DNA of 64,000 nt from Nitrospirales bacterium LBB_01 (GCA_004376055.2 CP049016.1:2294001-2358000), one strand, 5' to 3'. Shown: positions 46,065-54,704, counted from the stretch's first letter. The notes: generated by a model not told the origin, from the sequence alone. Numbers and translations are program-made.

Positions 46065-46093
46065 ATTATAAATCGTTGTTATTTTTATGTCAA
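46065..46093 (-). promoter_or_regulatory. consensus sigma70 promoter of the rnf operon
   Basis: Minus-strand TTGACA (46088-46093), 17-nt spacer, TATAAT (46065-46070), about 50 nt before rnfC. Both hexamers are perfect, so high constitutive expression is expected. Confidence 0.85.
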
Positions 46094-46215
46094 GAAATAT
46101 ATTTTTTAAATATTTGTCATCATATTTGAAAAGGCAAAATATGACTTTTTGGCTCTTGTGATACTTTCATTTTATTGAATATTTAAGTTATCTTACTAAG
46201 AGGTGAGAAAAGCAA

Positions 46216-48711
46216 TTGCTACAGTATATTTCAAAAATTTTTAGTAAAGCGGGGGGGAAACATCTCAGTCTGAGCGGCCCCGGGCAGAGTGAGAGTGTTT
46301 TCTCTCAAAAATACAAAAGTTTTAAATCTCTCCTTGAATGCAATAACCGAGCGCTGGAACTTATGGCCGACATGTCAGAAAAGCTCTCAGGCGAGTTTCT
46401 CTTTGACAGAAGATATATAGAAAACAGCGTAAATAACATTACTGAGACTCTCCACGATCTTATTAAACACCTAAATGACATTTCCAAAAACAAATATTTT
46501 GTACTTAACGGAATACTTGACGCAATCAGCACAGACATAAACAATGCAATTACCGGTCAAAGACATATTATAAAGAGCAGCTACATATTGCCAGCAAAAG
46601 AAATTACAAAGGAGATGGCCGATATAACCGGCTCAAAAGTCGCCAATCTCGGCGAGGTAAGAAACCTGGTGCCGTTGCCCACTCCCGATGGGTTTTCCAT
46701 TACTGCGTATGCTTTTAATGTGTTTATGGAGCATAATGATTTCCTGAAGCTTATAGGCGAAAAACTCACCTTTGTACCCGTTAACGATATAGAAGCGCTT
46801 AATGCCATGAGCATGGAGATAAAGGATATTATCTTAAACGGCGACATACCGGCAGACATTCAAAACGAAATAAAAAAGGCTTGTGAAGACCTGAAAAGAC
46901 AGGCAGACCAGGAGGTTAAAGTCTCCGTACGGAGCAGCGCAATAGGTGAGGATGGCGAATTCAGCTTTGCCGGTCAGTACTCAACTTTCTTAAATGTATC
47001 TTTTGAAGACATCCTTGAAAAATATAAACACGTAGTGGCAAGCCAGTTTAATCCGCGAGCGCTGTTTTACTTTAAGACAAAGGGTTTCCGGCAGCACGAT
47101 ATGGTCATGCCTGTTGGAGTGTTTGTGATGGTCAACGCTAAGGCAGGAGGCGTAATGTACTCCAGGGACCCGATGGGTCAGGACTCCGATGAGCCACGGA
47201 TTATAATCAACGCCGTAAAAGGTCTTGGAGATGTTGTGGCAGATGGCACAGTGTCTCCTGAGACATACGTGCTCTCATCTAACGGTAAAATAACCATCGA
47301 GGGAACGAAAGGTGATACTCCATGCCTTAGCGATGCTCATGTGAAAATGCTTTCCCGATATGCCGCTGTCTTGGAGGAGCATTTTAAATCGCCTCAGGAC
47401 ATAGAGTGGGCAGTTGATAAGAACGACCAGATTTTTATTTTACAGTCAAGACCTCTGGCTATTGTTTCCAAAAAACCCTCAAAAACAGTCCCCACAAATA
47501 TAAAAGGATATACACTTATCATACATAAGGGAGTGCCCGCTTACAAAGGAATAGGTTTCGGTAAGGCTTTTATCGTAAGGAAAAACGAAGACCTTGTTAA
47601 GGTGCCTGATGGCGCAATTGTGGTTGCAAGGCACACATCGCCAGGATATGTGGTGATAATGAACCGGATAGCAGCCATAGTGACAGATGTGGGCTCTGCC
47701 ACAGGACACATGGCAACACTTGCAAGGGAGTACAAGGTGCCGGCCATTTTAGATGCACGTACTGCTACGGCTGATATAGCGGATGGAGCGGAGATAACGG
47801 TAGATGCTATAAACTGTAATATTTATGAGGGGCATGTCACAGAGCTTGAGGAATTTGCTCAAAAACGAGTAGAGCCACTAACTGAAATGCGTATTTTTAA
47901 GATACTGGAGAGCGTTTTGAAATTTATTTCGCCTCTACATCTTGTAAACCCCTATGACGCTAAATTCACAGCACAAAACTGTATAACCCTGCATGACATA
48001 ACGCGGTTTTGTCACGAAATGGCAATGAGAGAGCTTTTTGATATAACCGCAATGTCCGCCTCAGAGGTGCAGTCGCACAGACTTTCTGCCGGTATTCCCA
48101 TGCAGATTTACATTATGGATTTGGGAGGAGCGATAGAGCATAACAACTCAAAGCGAATTCATCTGAATCAGGTGAAGTCAGTGCCCTTTAATGCCTATCT
48201 TCATGGCTTGAAATCAATAAAGTGGCCAGAGCCTCGGGCATTTGATATGCATGGGTTTCTGGGCGCTATTGCTCATACGGCGGCAATTGCGGAGCATGAT
48301 ATTAAAAACACCGCAGAGGAGAGTTTTGCCATAATTTCAGGTGAGTACATGAACTTTGCCCTGCGTCTTGGCTATCACCTCTCTACAGTGGAGGCATACT
48401 GCGGAGATAACGTAAACGATAACTATATTTCATTTATATTCAAAGGCGGCGGCTCTACCGCAGACAGAAGATACAGAAGAGTCAGGTTTCTTGATACGGT
48501 ACTAAAGAGACTTGATTTCAACGTGCGTATAAACGGCGATATAATAAACGCCTTTGTCTCTAAGTATCACAAACAAGACATAGAAAAGAAACTTGAAAAT
48601 CTCGGCAAACTCACCGTTTACTCAAAGCAGCTCGATATGGTGCTCTATGACGACACAATTACCAACAATCATATCGAGGAGTTTCTCAAAACGGTGGGAG
48701 AACAGAGTTAA
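46216..48711 (+). CDS. PEP-synthase-like protein with unusual ends
   Basis: An 831-residue protein. Residues about 145-415 are a pyruvate phosphate dikinase-type ATP-grasp domain (K-V-S-V-R-S-S-A-I-G-E-D and D-I-E-W-A-V-D...Q-S-R-P-L), and about 430-545 the swivelling phosphohistidine domain with V-G-S-A-T-G-H-M-A-T-L-A-R-E-Y, in which His is the phospho-carrier. The N-terminal ~140 residues and the C-terminal ~270 residues are not recognised; the PEP-binding TIM barrel that completes PPS/PPDK is not apparent. So the phosphoryl acceptor may not be pyruvate. TTG 46216 with AGAGGTG about 9 nt upstream is the start. It is divergent from rnf and stands alone. Confidence 0.8.
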   Translation: MLQYISKIFSKAGGKHLSLSGPGQSESVFSQKYKSFKSLLECNNRALELMADMSEKLSGEFLFDRRYIENSVNNITETLHDLIKHLNDISKNKYFVLNGILDAISTDINNAITGQRHIIKSSYILPAKEITKEMADITGSKVANLGEVRNLVPLPTPDGFSITAYAFNVFMEHNDFLKLIGEKLTFVPVNDIEALNAMSMEIKDIILNGDIPADIQNEIKKACEDLKRQADQEVKVSVRSSAIGEDGEFSFAGQYSTFLNVSFEDILEKYKHVVASQFNPRALFYFKTKGFRQHDMVMPVGVFVMVNAKAGGVMYSRDPMGQDSDEPRIIINAVKGLGDVVADGTVSPETYVLSSNGKITIEGTKGDTPCLSDAHVKMLSRYAAVLEEHFKSPQDIEWAVDKNDQIFILQSRPLAIVSKKPSKTVPTNIKGYTLIIHKGVPAYKGIGFGKAFIVRKNEDLVKVPDGAIVVARHTSPGYVVIMNRIAAIVTDVGSATGHMATLAREYKVPAILDARTATADIADGAEITVDAINCNIYEGHVTELEEFAQKRVEPLTEMRIFKILESVLKFISPLHLVNPYDAKFTAQNCITLHDITRFCHEMAMRELFDITAMSASEVQSHRLSAGIPMQIYIMDLGGAIEHNNSKRIHLNQVKSVPFNAYLHGLKSIKWPEPRAFDMHGFLGAIAHTAAIAEHDIKNTAEESFAIISGEYMNFALRLGYHLSTVEAYCGDNVNDNYISFIFKGGGSTADRRYRRVRFLDTVLKRLDFNVRINGDIINAFVSKYHKQDIEKKLENLGKLTVYSKQLDMVLYDDTITNNHIEEFLKTVGEQS

Positions 48712-48888
48712 GAATACCGGACAGTATTGTCACTTTTTAAGTCAGTGGCCGTTCAGCAAATATGTCATATTTCACAAAGACTCAATTAATCCCTTCCAAT
48801 TTTCTGTATATTCCCTGTTTGTTTTAGATACTATTCCATTGATGTTTTTAGCTATTTCTGTATTGGCTGCAATAGCTAAATTTTCTAA

Positions 48889-49113
48889 TACCAAGTAGCT
48901 GTCAAAAAAGTAAGTAACTATTGATGAAAAAGAAACTACGATTTAACGTTTTGTTGGTTTGATGAGATTGCTTCGCTACGCTCGCAATGACAAATTTGGG
49001 CTTTTTTTATCTGTCATTGCGAGGAGCGATAGCGACGTGGCAATCTCGCCCTAAGTAACCAGCAAATTAATCTGTATAACAGAGAACTTTACCACTATGA
49101 ACGCTACTCGGTA
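48889..49113. mobile_element. MITE-like element, family B, 225 bp
   Basis: Terminal inverted repeats TACCAAGTAGC (48889-48899) and GCTACTCGGTA (49103-49113) with one mismatch. The interior has an 84-bp inverted structure, 48964-49047, formed by GAGATTGC...GCAATGACA and TGTCATTGC...GCAATCTC. No coding capacity. A TA dinucleotide at the left border could be part of a duplication, but the right border reads ATAA, so this is not resolved. Confidence 0.7.
48964..49047. repeat. GAGATTGC / TGTCATTGC palindromic repeat
   Basis: Inverted half-repeats that recur in shorter form at 53265-53294. This type of dispersed sequence is common in intergenic DNA of many bacteria. Confidence 0.7.
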
Positions 49114-49300
49114 TAATATGTTATCTATGCTTTGAGCAATATTTTTTTGCATTCTGATTAACGGTGAAAATAAGTTTGATATTTCTTGCTCTTTATTTGT
49201 TAATAACATATACCTGCTTCTACCAGTAAAGATATTGTATTTAATTTTGCCAGATTAGTAAAACGCCAAACTTAACCAGACGATGACGCTCCAAAACGGT

Positions 49301-49714
49301 TTAAGACTGCACCTGTGCCCTCAGCATCTTGTTTTCTTTTTCCATCTCAGCCCACTTCAGAGCGCGCTCAATTGAAAACAACACCTGTTCCTTTCTAAAT
49401 GGCTTGATTATGAAATCAAAGGCAACGTTTATAAGCGCCTCATCCGCTGCTCCAGATGCGGCATATGCGGTTATCATAATCACTGGAATACTCTGGTCTA
49501 TGGCACGCACGGCTTTCAGTAAATCAAGCCCATCAAGACCCGGCATTTTCAAATCCGTGATTAAAAGGTCAAACTTGTTGCATTTAAATATATCAAGAGC
49601 CTCCATAGGGTTATTTGTGGAGGTTACCTCGTGAGACGTTTTTTCCTTTATTATCATCGTAAGAAGCCTAAGCATATCCGGCTCGTCGTCAACAATCAAT
49701 AGTTTACTTGGCAT
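49301..49714 (-). CDS. single-domain response regulator
   Basis: A 137-residue receiver: L-I-V-D-D-E-P-D, phospho-acceptor in L-I-T-D-L-K-M-P-G-L-D-G, switch Thr in I-M-I-T-A-Y and Lys in I-K-P-F. A short helical tail follows, without an output domain. It overlaps the hybrid kinase gene by 11 nt and is the last gene of the operon begun by the TSUP permease. Confidence 0.92.
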   Translation of the reverse strand: MPSKLLIVDDEPDMLRLLTMIIKEKTSHEVTSTNNPMEALDIFKCNKFDLLITDLKMPGLDGLDLLKAVRAIDQSIPVIMITAYAASGAADEALINVAFDFIIKPFRKEQVLFSIERALKWAEMEKENKMLRAQVQS

Positions 49715-50834
49715 ATTTATCCTCCTCGTTTATCTGCGCTATGGACGGCAAGGTTATTATAAATTCAGTTCCTGTAACCAGCGATTCGTCTTTTGTCTTT
49801 GTGTCAAAGGTTATGTCGCCTCCGTGCTTAGCTACTAAACCGTATGATACGGAAAGCCCAAGCCCTGTGCCTTCACCAACGGTTTTCGTTGTAAAGAAAG
49901 GATCAAAAATCCGTTCCTGATTCTTTCTTTTTATGCCCGGTCCAGTATCGGCAATCCACACCTCCACCTTTTGCCCATCCTCTATGCTCTTAGTGCCGAT
50001 AGTAAGATTACCGCCGCCTTTCATCTCATAAATGGCATTGGTTATGATATTTAGAAATACCTGCTGCAGCTCCCCAGGGATTCCTCTGACTATCGGCAGA
50101 GACTTATTCATTTCACACACTATGTCAATATTGTTAAACGCAAGCGTCTTTCGGACTATAGTCAGCACCTCATCTAAGCTTTGATTGATGTTTATATCCT
50201 CCTCAGTGTACTCAGTGTACCTTGCAAACCTGAGAAGATTTTCAACAATCCTTTTTGCGTTTGTCCCCTGCCTTTCTATCGCCTTGAGGTTCTCATAGTG
50301 TTTTGAATCTGGAGTCATTTCTTCAAGCATGAGGTCGGTCATTCCCAAAATGATAGTCAAAGGGTTATTTAATTCATGAGCGACACCTGCGGCCAATGTG
50401 CCGATAGAAGCAAGTTTTTCCGTGTGGGACATGTGTACCTCCTGCCTTCTTTTTTCACTTGCCTCGTGTGCTTTTAAAATTTTGTTAATCAGCACTTCAG
50501 CATCTACCGGTTTTTCAAGGAAATCTATGGCGCCCTCTTTCATCGCCTCAACACTTCGCTCTACGGTAGCATAGCCTGTCATCATTATGACTTGAGAGTC
50601 TTTATCCTCCTCTTTTATCTTTCTAAGAGTCTGGATGCCGTCAATGCCCGGCATTGCAATATCAAGCACAATTACGTCAAAATGCTTTTCCTTTACCATA
50701 CTGACCGCATCCTCGCCGCATAAGGCTGTGCCGGGCTTAAAACCTTTCAGTGCAAGCCGCTTTGACATGACTTTAAGAAACACTCTCTCGTCATCCACTA
50801 AAAGCACGCTGATGTCGCTTTTCTTTTTTAACAT
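49704..50834 (-). CDS. REC-histidine kinase hybrid, soluble
   Basis: A 376-residue protein with a receiver domain first (L-L-V-D-D-E-R; D-V-I-V-L-D-I-A-M-P-G-I-D-G; L-E-K-P-V-D), then HisKA with the phospho-acceptor H-E-L-N-N-P-L and an HATPase domain (N-box N-A-I-Y-E-M, D-T-G-P-G-I, and G-T-G-L-G-L-S-V). There is no TM helix, so it is probably driven by phosphoryl transfer to its own REC domain from another kinase. It lies between the 235-residue membrane gene and the final receiver gene, 38 nt after the former. Confidence 0.93.
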   Translation of the reverse strand: MLKKKSDISVLLVDDERVFLKVMSKRLALKGFKPGTALCGEDAVSMVKEKHFDVIVLDIAMPGIDGIQTLRKIKEEDKDSQVIMMTGYATVERSVEAMKEGAIDFLEKPVDAEVLINKILKAHEASEKRRQEVHMSHTEKLASIGTLAAGVAHELNNPLTIILGMTDLMLEEMTPDSKHYENLKAIERQGTNAKRIVENLLRFARYTEYTEEDININQSLDEVLTIVRKTLAFNNIDIVCEMNKSLPIVRGIPGELQQVFLNIITNAIYEMKGGGNLTIGTKSIEDGQKVEVWIADTGPGIKRKNQERIFDPFFTTKTVGEGTGLGLSVSYGLVAKHGGDITFDTKTKDESLVTGTEFIITLPSIAQINEEDKYAK

Positions 50835-50872
50835 GACCTTAATATACCCCGATTTGATGTGTTTTGACCACT

Positions 50873-51580
50873 TTAAACTTCTTGTTTAACCTTTGATTTT
50901 TTCATCGAAAGCCCTATCCCTTCAAAAAGGAAGTATATGGCAAAGCCCCACCACAGCGTATAGGTCACATAAAAGACAAGAAGACCGGTCATTATACCTG
51001 CCTTGTCAAGCACTTTTTGACTCTCTATACCGTAAAAATTATAGGCGACTTCAACTCCCTTTTTCATAGTTTTAGAAACAAGCTCAGCCTCCTCAATTTT
51101 ACCGTCTTTTTTCATCCTGTCATCCATACGTTTTAGGATATTCCACCATGTCTTAAGCACACTTTGCTCGTTAACCCCATACTTTGCCGATACTTTGCCC
51201 CCGTCGTTTTTAAACATTGCATCGGCATCCAGTAGTATTGCCTGAATAAGAGCGCCAAGGTCCCCGGTGATGTTTAACTTGTTGCCGGACAACTCAGTTT
51301 TAGCTCCATTTTTATTAAGAACAAAAACCGCTGCCTCAGCATCTTTTTCCATTGTTACAACAACCGAAAATTCTTTACCCATGAATTTTTCGCTCGCTTT
51401 GCTTATAACAGGAATAAAGTACGACGAACCTTTGGAGAGTTTGTTAAAAAGGTCGTCTGCAAATTGAAGAGCGTTTTTCCCGTTGCCCATAATCGGTAAA
51501 AACACTACAAACAAAACGATTACAAACGATATGGCAAGAGTCATTCCTTTAATAAGAGATGTTTTCCGTTCACTTGTCAT
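50873..51580 (-). CDS. two-TM membrane protein of unknown function, TSUP partner
   Basis: A 235-residue protein with one TM helix near the N-terminus (about residues 11-32) and one near the C-terminus (about 197-222), enclosing a mostly hydrophilic extracytoplasmic domain of about 160 residues. I do not recognise a named domain. ATG 51580 is chosen because GGGAGG is 9 nt upstream; the in-frame ATG at 51589 overlaps that site. It starts 1 nt after the permease stop, so co-translation with it is probable, and a role as accessory or sensing subunit of the permease is an inference from this. Confidence 0.75.
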   Translation of the reverse strand: MTSERKTSLIKGMTLAISFVIVLFVVFLPIMGNGKNALQFADDLFNKLSKGSSYFIPVISKASEKFMGKEFSVVVTMEKDAEAAVFVLNKNGAKTELSGNKLNITGDLGALIQAILLDADAMFKNDGGKVSAKYGVNEQSVLKTWWNILKRMDDRMKKDGKIEEAELVSKTMKKGVEVAYNFYGIESQKVLDKAGIMTGLLVFYVTYTLWWGFAIYFLFEGIGLSMKKSKVKQEV

Positions 51581-51581
51581 G

Positions 51582-52838
51582 TTATGCATCCTCCCTCAAT
51601 TTGCCCATATTTCCAAAGAATTTGCTAAAAATCCATACCCCAAAAATCCCTATAACAATCCAAAATATAATATTACCAACATTTTCAATGCCTGTCACTA
51701 TGGGTTTACCAAGCTGAATGTATTCCAGTTCTACGAGTTTCTTAGGCAGCGTGGTTGCTCTGTTAATAAAACCTGCAAGTATGGATATTGCGTAGAAACC
51801 TCTTATCTGTATTCCTTTAACCACTTTTGTAGTGAGCGCCCCAATTTGAATTCCAATCAGTGAGCCTACAAGCATCCCCATTGCAAGCGAGTAAAACACG
51901 TAGCCGTTTATAGCGTACTGCCCGATAGAGGAAAATCCGGCTGTGAAAATAATCTGTAGAATGTCGGTGCCTACCGTAGTTGCCGTAGATACGCCAAAGA
52001 TATAGACAAACATGGGGAATGTGATAAAACCGCCTCCTACACCCATAATAGCGGCAAGAATTCCAACAACGCCACCGCCAAGAGCGATAAATAGCCATGA
52101 GATTTCCTTTCCGCCGTAGTCCTCGTCAAATGCTATCATTGGAGGAATTCTTATAGCTTGTATATTCATAGGCAGACTGGGCGTGCCTGAAGCCATTGAA
52201 CCATGTGCGTCGTGCGCTCCACCTTCTGATGACGGGCCTTTTCTTGAACGCAGATAATCAGCCATCGCATAAAACCCCAGAAACCCCAGAAGCAGCGTAT
52301 AGATTGTGCTTATAAAAGCGTCACTGAGAATTGGGCTTTTATTATATAGAGCTTTATTGATACTCCCGCCTATGACTGTACCGCCGGCTGAGCCAACCAA
52401 AAAAGCTATCGCCAATTTAACCGATACGTTTCCAAGTTTTTTGTGTATTGTCGTTCCCATTATGGCTTTGGCAAAAATATGAAACATATCGGTTCCGACA
52501 GCCAAAATTCCCTTAACTCCTGCTGCCATAAGAGCCGGAGTAATGATAAAACCGCCCCCTGCGCCAATGCAGCCGGTTATCAACCCTGCGGCAAGCCCAA
52601 CGGCAATGGATACAAAGAATATGGTGTTAGAGTAAAACACCGGCGCATAGGCGTGATGTCCGCCAATTACGTCAGCCGCATTAATAGCACTTACTGCCAC
52701 AATTGGAAGCAACAGCAACAGCAGTATAAACATCTTCTTACGGTTTTTGATAATGTTTAGCGAAATGTCATATTCCCATTTCGCATGAGCTTTTGATGCA
52801 GCCTCCAAAAACATGAAGACACGTCTGAAATTGCTCAT
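51582..52838 (-). CDS. TSUP (TauE/SafE) family anion permease
   Basis: A 418-residue membrane protein with about eight to nine TM helices in two internally similar halves, each with the family glycine-rich motif: I-G-A-G-G-G-F-I-I-T-P in the first and M-G-V-G-G-G-F-I-T-F-P in the second. Family members move sulfite, sulfonates or organosulfur anions. A cytoplasmic N-terminal helix of about 35 residues precedes the first TM helix, and a His/Gly/Asp-rich loop joins the halves. ATG 52838 is chosen for AAAGGAGG 9 nt upstream. A sigma54-like promoter and two upstream activator-type palindromes lie ahead. The substrate cannot be read from the sequence. Confidence 0.9.
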   Translation of the reverse strand: MSNFRRVFMFLEAASKAHAKWEYDISLNIIKNRKKMFILLLLLLPIVAVSAINAADVIGGHHAYAPVFYSNTIFFVSIAVGLAAGLITGCIGAGGGFIITPALMAAGVKGILAVGTDMFHIFAKAIMGTTIHKKLGNVSVKLAIAFLVGSAGGTVIGGSINKALYNKSPILSDAFISTIYTLLLGFLGFYAMADYLRSRKGPSSEGGAHDAHGSMASGTPSLPMNIQAIRIPPMIAFDEDYGGKEISWLFIALGGGVVGILAAIMGVGGGFITFPMFVYIFGVSTATTVGTDILQIIFTAGFSSIGQYAINGYVFYSLAMGMLVGSLIGIQIGALTTKVVKGIQIRGFYAISILAGFINRATTLPKKLVELEYIQLGKPIVTGIENVGNIIFWIVIGIFGVWIFSKFFGNMGKLREDA

Positions 52839-52891
52839 TTGTGTTTCCTCCTTTAAAGATACGTTATTAAGTTTCATGCTGCATATTATAT

Positions 52892-52907
52892 ATCAAGTTT
52901 CGTGCCA
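52892..52907 (-). promoter_or_regulatory. sigma54-type promoter ahead of the TSUP operon
   Basis: Minus-strand TGGCACG-N4-TTGAT matches the sigma54 consensus TGGCACG-N4-TTGCW in the -24 GG block and spacing, with A for C in the -12 GC. The permease start codon is 54 nt downstream. Confidence 0.7.
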
Positions 52908-52960
52908 TCGTATTTTTTGCTTATTAATCAAGCACTTATGGTAATTTTATTTTTATTTAG

Positions 52961-52979
52961 GTGCAATTGTGCGTTGCAC
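52961..52979. promoter_or_regulatory. putative activator-binding palindrome 1
   Basis: GTGCAA-N7-TTGCAC, perfect 6-bp arms. It lies about 63 bp upstream of the -24 element, in the distance range of enhancers bound by NtrC-family activators. Confidence 0.65.
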
Positions 52980-53030
52980 TAAAATTAAAAAATAGGAGAC
53001 ATAATCAGTAAATACGGCAGTTAACGGAAA

Positions 53031-53049
53031 GTGCAACTATTTATTGCAT
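53031..53049. promoter_or_regulatory. putative activator-binding palindrome 2
   Basis: GTGCAA-N7-TTGCAT, same spacer and one mismatch to site 1. Its centre is 70 bp from the centre of site 1. Confidence 0.6.
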
Positions 53050-53065
53050 GCAATATTGTTGACTC

Positions 53066-53246
53066 TAATACCGAGTGGCGTTGAAAGATATAGATAAAAA
53101 ACTGGATTCCTGCCTCCGCAGGAATGACAAGGAAAAAGAAATGATAAGGAAAAAGAAATCCCTCCTTTGTCATTCCCGCCTACGAGCGGGAATCCAGTCC
53201 TCTTTCCCTACTATTATATTACCTTTTTGGCGACTACTTGGTATTA
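53066..53246. mobile_element. diverged family B element carrying a family A core
   Basis: Left end TAATACCGAGTGGCG (53066-53080) and right end ending CTACTTGGTATTA (53234-53246) form an imperfect inverted repeat like those of family B. Between them is the family A double palindrome. It lies between the activator gene and its presumed binding sites. Confidence 0.55.
53103..53199 (+). repeat. family A palindromic core
   Basis: TGGATTCCTGC...GCAGGAATGACA and TGTCATTCCCGC...GCGGGAATCCAGTC with a slightly longer middle (a near-duplicated AAAAAGAAAT block). Confidence 0.9.
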
Positions 53247-53357
53247 CACATATAAACGATAGTGTGTCATTGCGAGCGAAGCGTGGCAATCTCGCCAAAC
53301 AAACAATGCGTTATACATCAAGAGTTCCTAACCATTTTGGCGACTACTTGGTATAAT
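53222..53357. repeat. direct repeat of family B right end
   Basis: TTTTGGCGACTACTTGGTAT occurs at about 53225-53244 and again at about 53335-53354. Between them is a short TGTCATTGCGAG...GGCAATCTC palindrome (53265-53294). The second copy forms the 3' end of the NtrC-family gene. Confidence 0.7.
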
Positions 53358-54704
53358 ATCTATAGAGTGTTCTTTAATTTTTACTTGCAACCGTTGTCTG
53401 TGTATATTTAATAGTTTTGCGGCTTGGGAGATATTGCCGCCAGTTGCGGTGAGGGCATTAACAAGGAGGCTGCGTTCGTAGTCCTCCATAGCGTCTTTTA
53501 GCGGTTTAAGCGTCTCTGTGCGGCTTTGGGTTATGTGCATCTTGCGGAATGTCTGGGGCAGATGGTTTACGGTAATCTTATCGCCTTTAGCAACAGCTAC
53601 GGCATATTCCATGAAGTTTTCAAGCTCTCGTATATTACCCGGAAAATCATAATTTAACAAAGCGTTCATTGCCTCTGAGGTTATCTCAAGTTCAGGTTTA
53701 TGTTCATATTTTGCGGAGGCTTTTTTCAGAAAGTGGATGGCAAGAAGCGGAATATCGTCCCGCCTTTCTCTAAGCGGAGGAATGTGGATTCCGATTACGT
53801 TTAGCCTGTAGTACAGGTCTTCTCTGAAAGAGCCGTCAGAGACCGCTTTTTGTATGTCACAGTTTGTAGCCGCTATCACTCTTACGTTTGAGTTAAGCGG
53901 GGTATTGCCGCCGACTCTATAAAACTCACCGTCCTGAAGCGTTCTTAATAGCTTAACCTGAAAATCCGGCGTAGTTTCCCCTATCTCATCAAGAAATAGG
54001 GTTCCCATAGAGGCTGACTCAAAAAACCCGGACTTTTCCCTTATCGCTCCGGTAAAAGCGCCTTTTACATGCCCAAATAATTCCGATTCTATCAAGTTCT
54101 TTGATATAGCTCCACAGTTGACGGCAACGAAACGATTGCCGCTCCTTTTTGAATTATAGTGTATCGCCCGTGCTGCAAGCTCTTTGCCTGTGCCACTTTC
54201 TCCAGTAATCAGCACGTTGCTGTCACTTTCTTCAGTCTGTTTGATTATCTTAAAAATCTGCACAATGTTTTGGCTTTTACCGATAATGTTTTCAAATGAG
54301 CTGTGAAGCTCTCTGCGCAGCGACTGTATCTCCTCAGTTAGCCGAATTGTCTCAACGGCGTGTTTACAGGTAAGTCTGACCTTATCCAGAGACAGCGGCT
54401 TCGTTAAAAAATCGTAAGCACCGCTTTTTATAGCCTCAACTGCGGTCTCTATCGTGCCATATCCCGTAATGACTATAATCTGAGCATTGGGGAGCTTTTC
54501 CTTAGCATACTTGACGATTTCTATGCCACTTGTATCCGGCAATTTTAGATCCGTTACTATAAGATTGAAATCCGTCTGAGTGATGAGTCCGGCTGCTGAT
54601 GCGCCGCTTACTGCGGTGGTAACCTCATAACCTTCTTTCGTTAAAACCAATTCTAAAAAACGGCATATGTCTTTTTCATCGTCTATTACGAGGGTTTTTA
54701 TCAT
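53328..54704 (-). CDS. sigma54-dependent response regulator (NtrC family)
   Basis: A 458-residue activator: receiver domain (V-I-D-D-E-K-D; L-I-V-T-D-L-K-L-P-D; F-L-T-K-P), AAA+ domain with Walker A G-E-S-G-T-G-K-E, the sigma54-contacting G-A-F-T-G-A loop and Walker B G-T-L-F-L-D-E-I-G-E, and a C-terminal Fis-type helix-turn-helix (G-G-N-I-S-Q-A-A-K-L-L-N-I-H-R-Q-R). The final residues after the HTH (I-I-P-S-S-R-Q-N-G) are encoded by the end of a family B repeat, which also provides the stop codon. It overlaps the upstream receiver gene by 4 nt. The palindromes and sigma54 promoter beyond its 3' end are its likely targets. Confidence 0.95.
   Translation of the reverse strand: MIKTLVIDDEKDICRFLELVLTKEGYEVTTAVSGASAAGLITQTDFNLIVTDLKLPDTSGIEIVKYAKEKLPNAQIIVITGYGTIETAVEAIKSGAYDFLTKPLSLDKVRLTCKHAVETIRLTEEIQSLRRELHSSFENIIGKSQNIVQIFKIIKQTEESDSNVLITGESGTGKELAARAIHYNSKRSGNRFVAVNCGAISKNLIESELFGHVKGAFTGAIREKSGFFESASMGTLFLDEIGETTPDFQVKLLRTLQDGEFYRVGGNTPLNSNVRVIAATNCDIQKAVSDGSFREDLYYRLNVIGIHIPPLRERRDDIPLLAIHFLKKASAKYEHKPELEITSEAMNALLNYDFPGNIRELENFMEYAVAVAKGDKITVNHLPQTFRKMHITQSRTETLKPLKDAMEDYERSLLVNALTATGGNISQAAKLLNIHRQRLQVKIKEHSIDIIPSSRQNG

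Larger units (their letters stand above)
48712..49300. other. 589-nt intergenic region holding a family B element
   Basis: No gene is supported. It contains the family B element 48889-49113 with its nested palindrome; the rest is AT-rich and without recognised features. No clear terminator is seen for either convergent gene. Confidence 0.7.

Noticed and set aside
48712-49300. Transposase or phage gene near the family B element
   Set aside because: No frame of meaningful length or with DDE/HUH motifs is present; the element is non-coding.
51582-52877. 13-residue longer start of the TSUP permease (ATG 52877)
   Set aside because: AAAGGAGG lies inside this extension at the right distance for ATG 52838.
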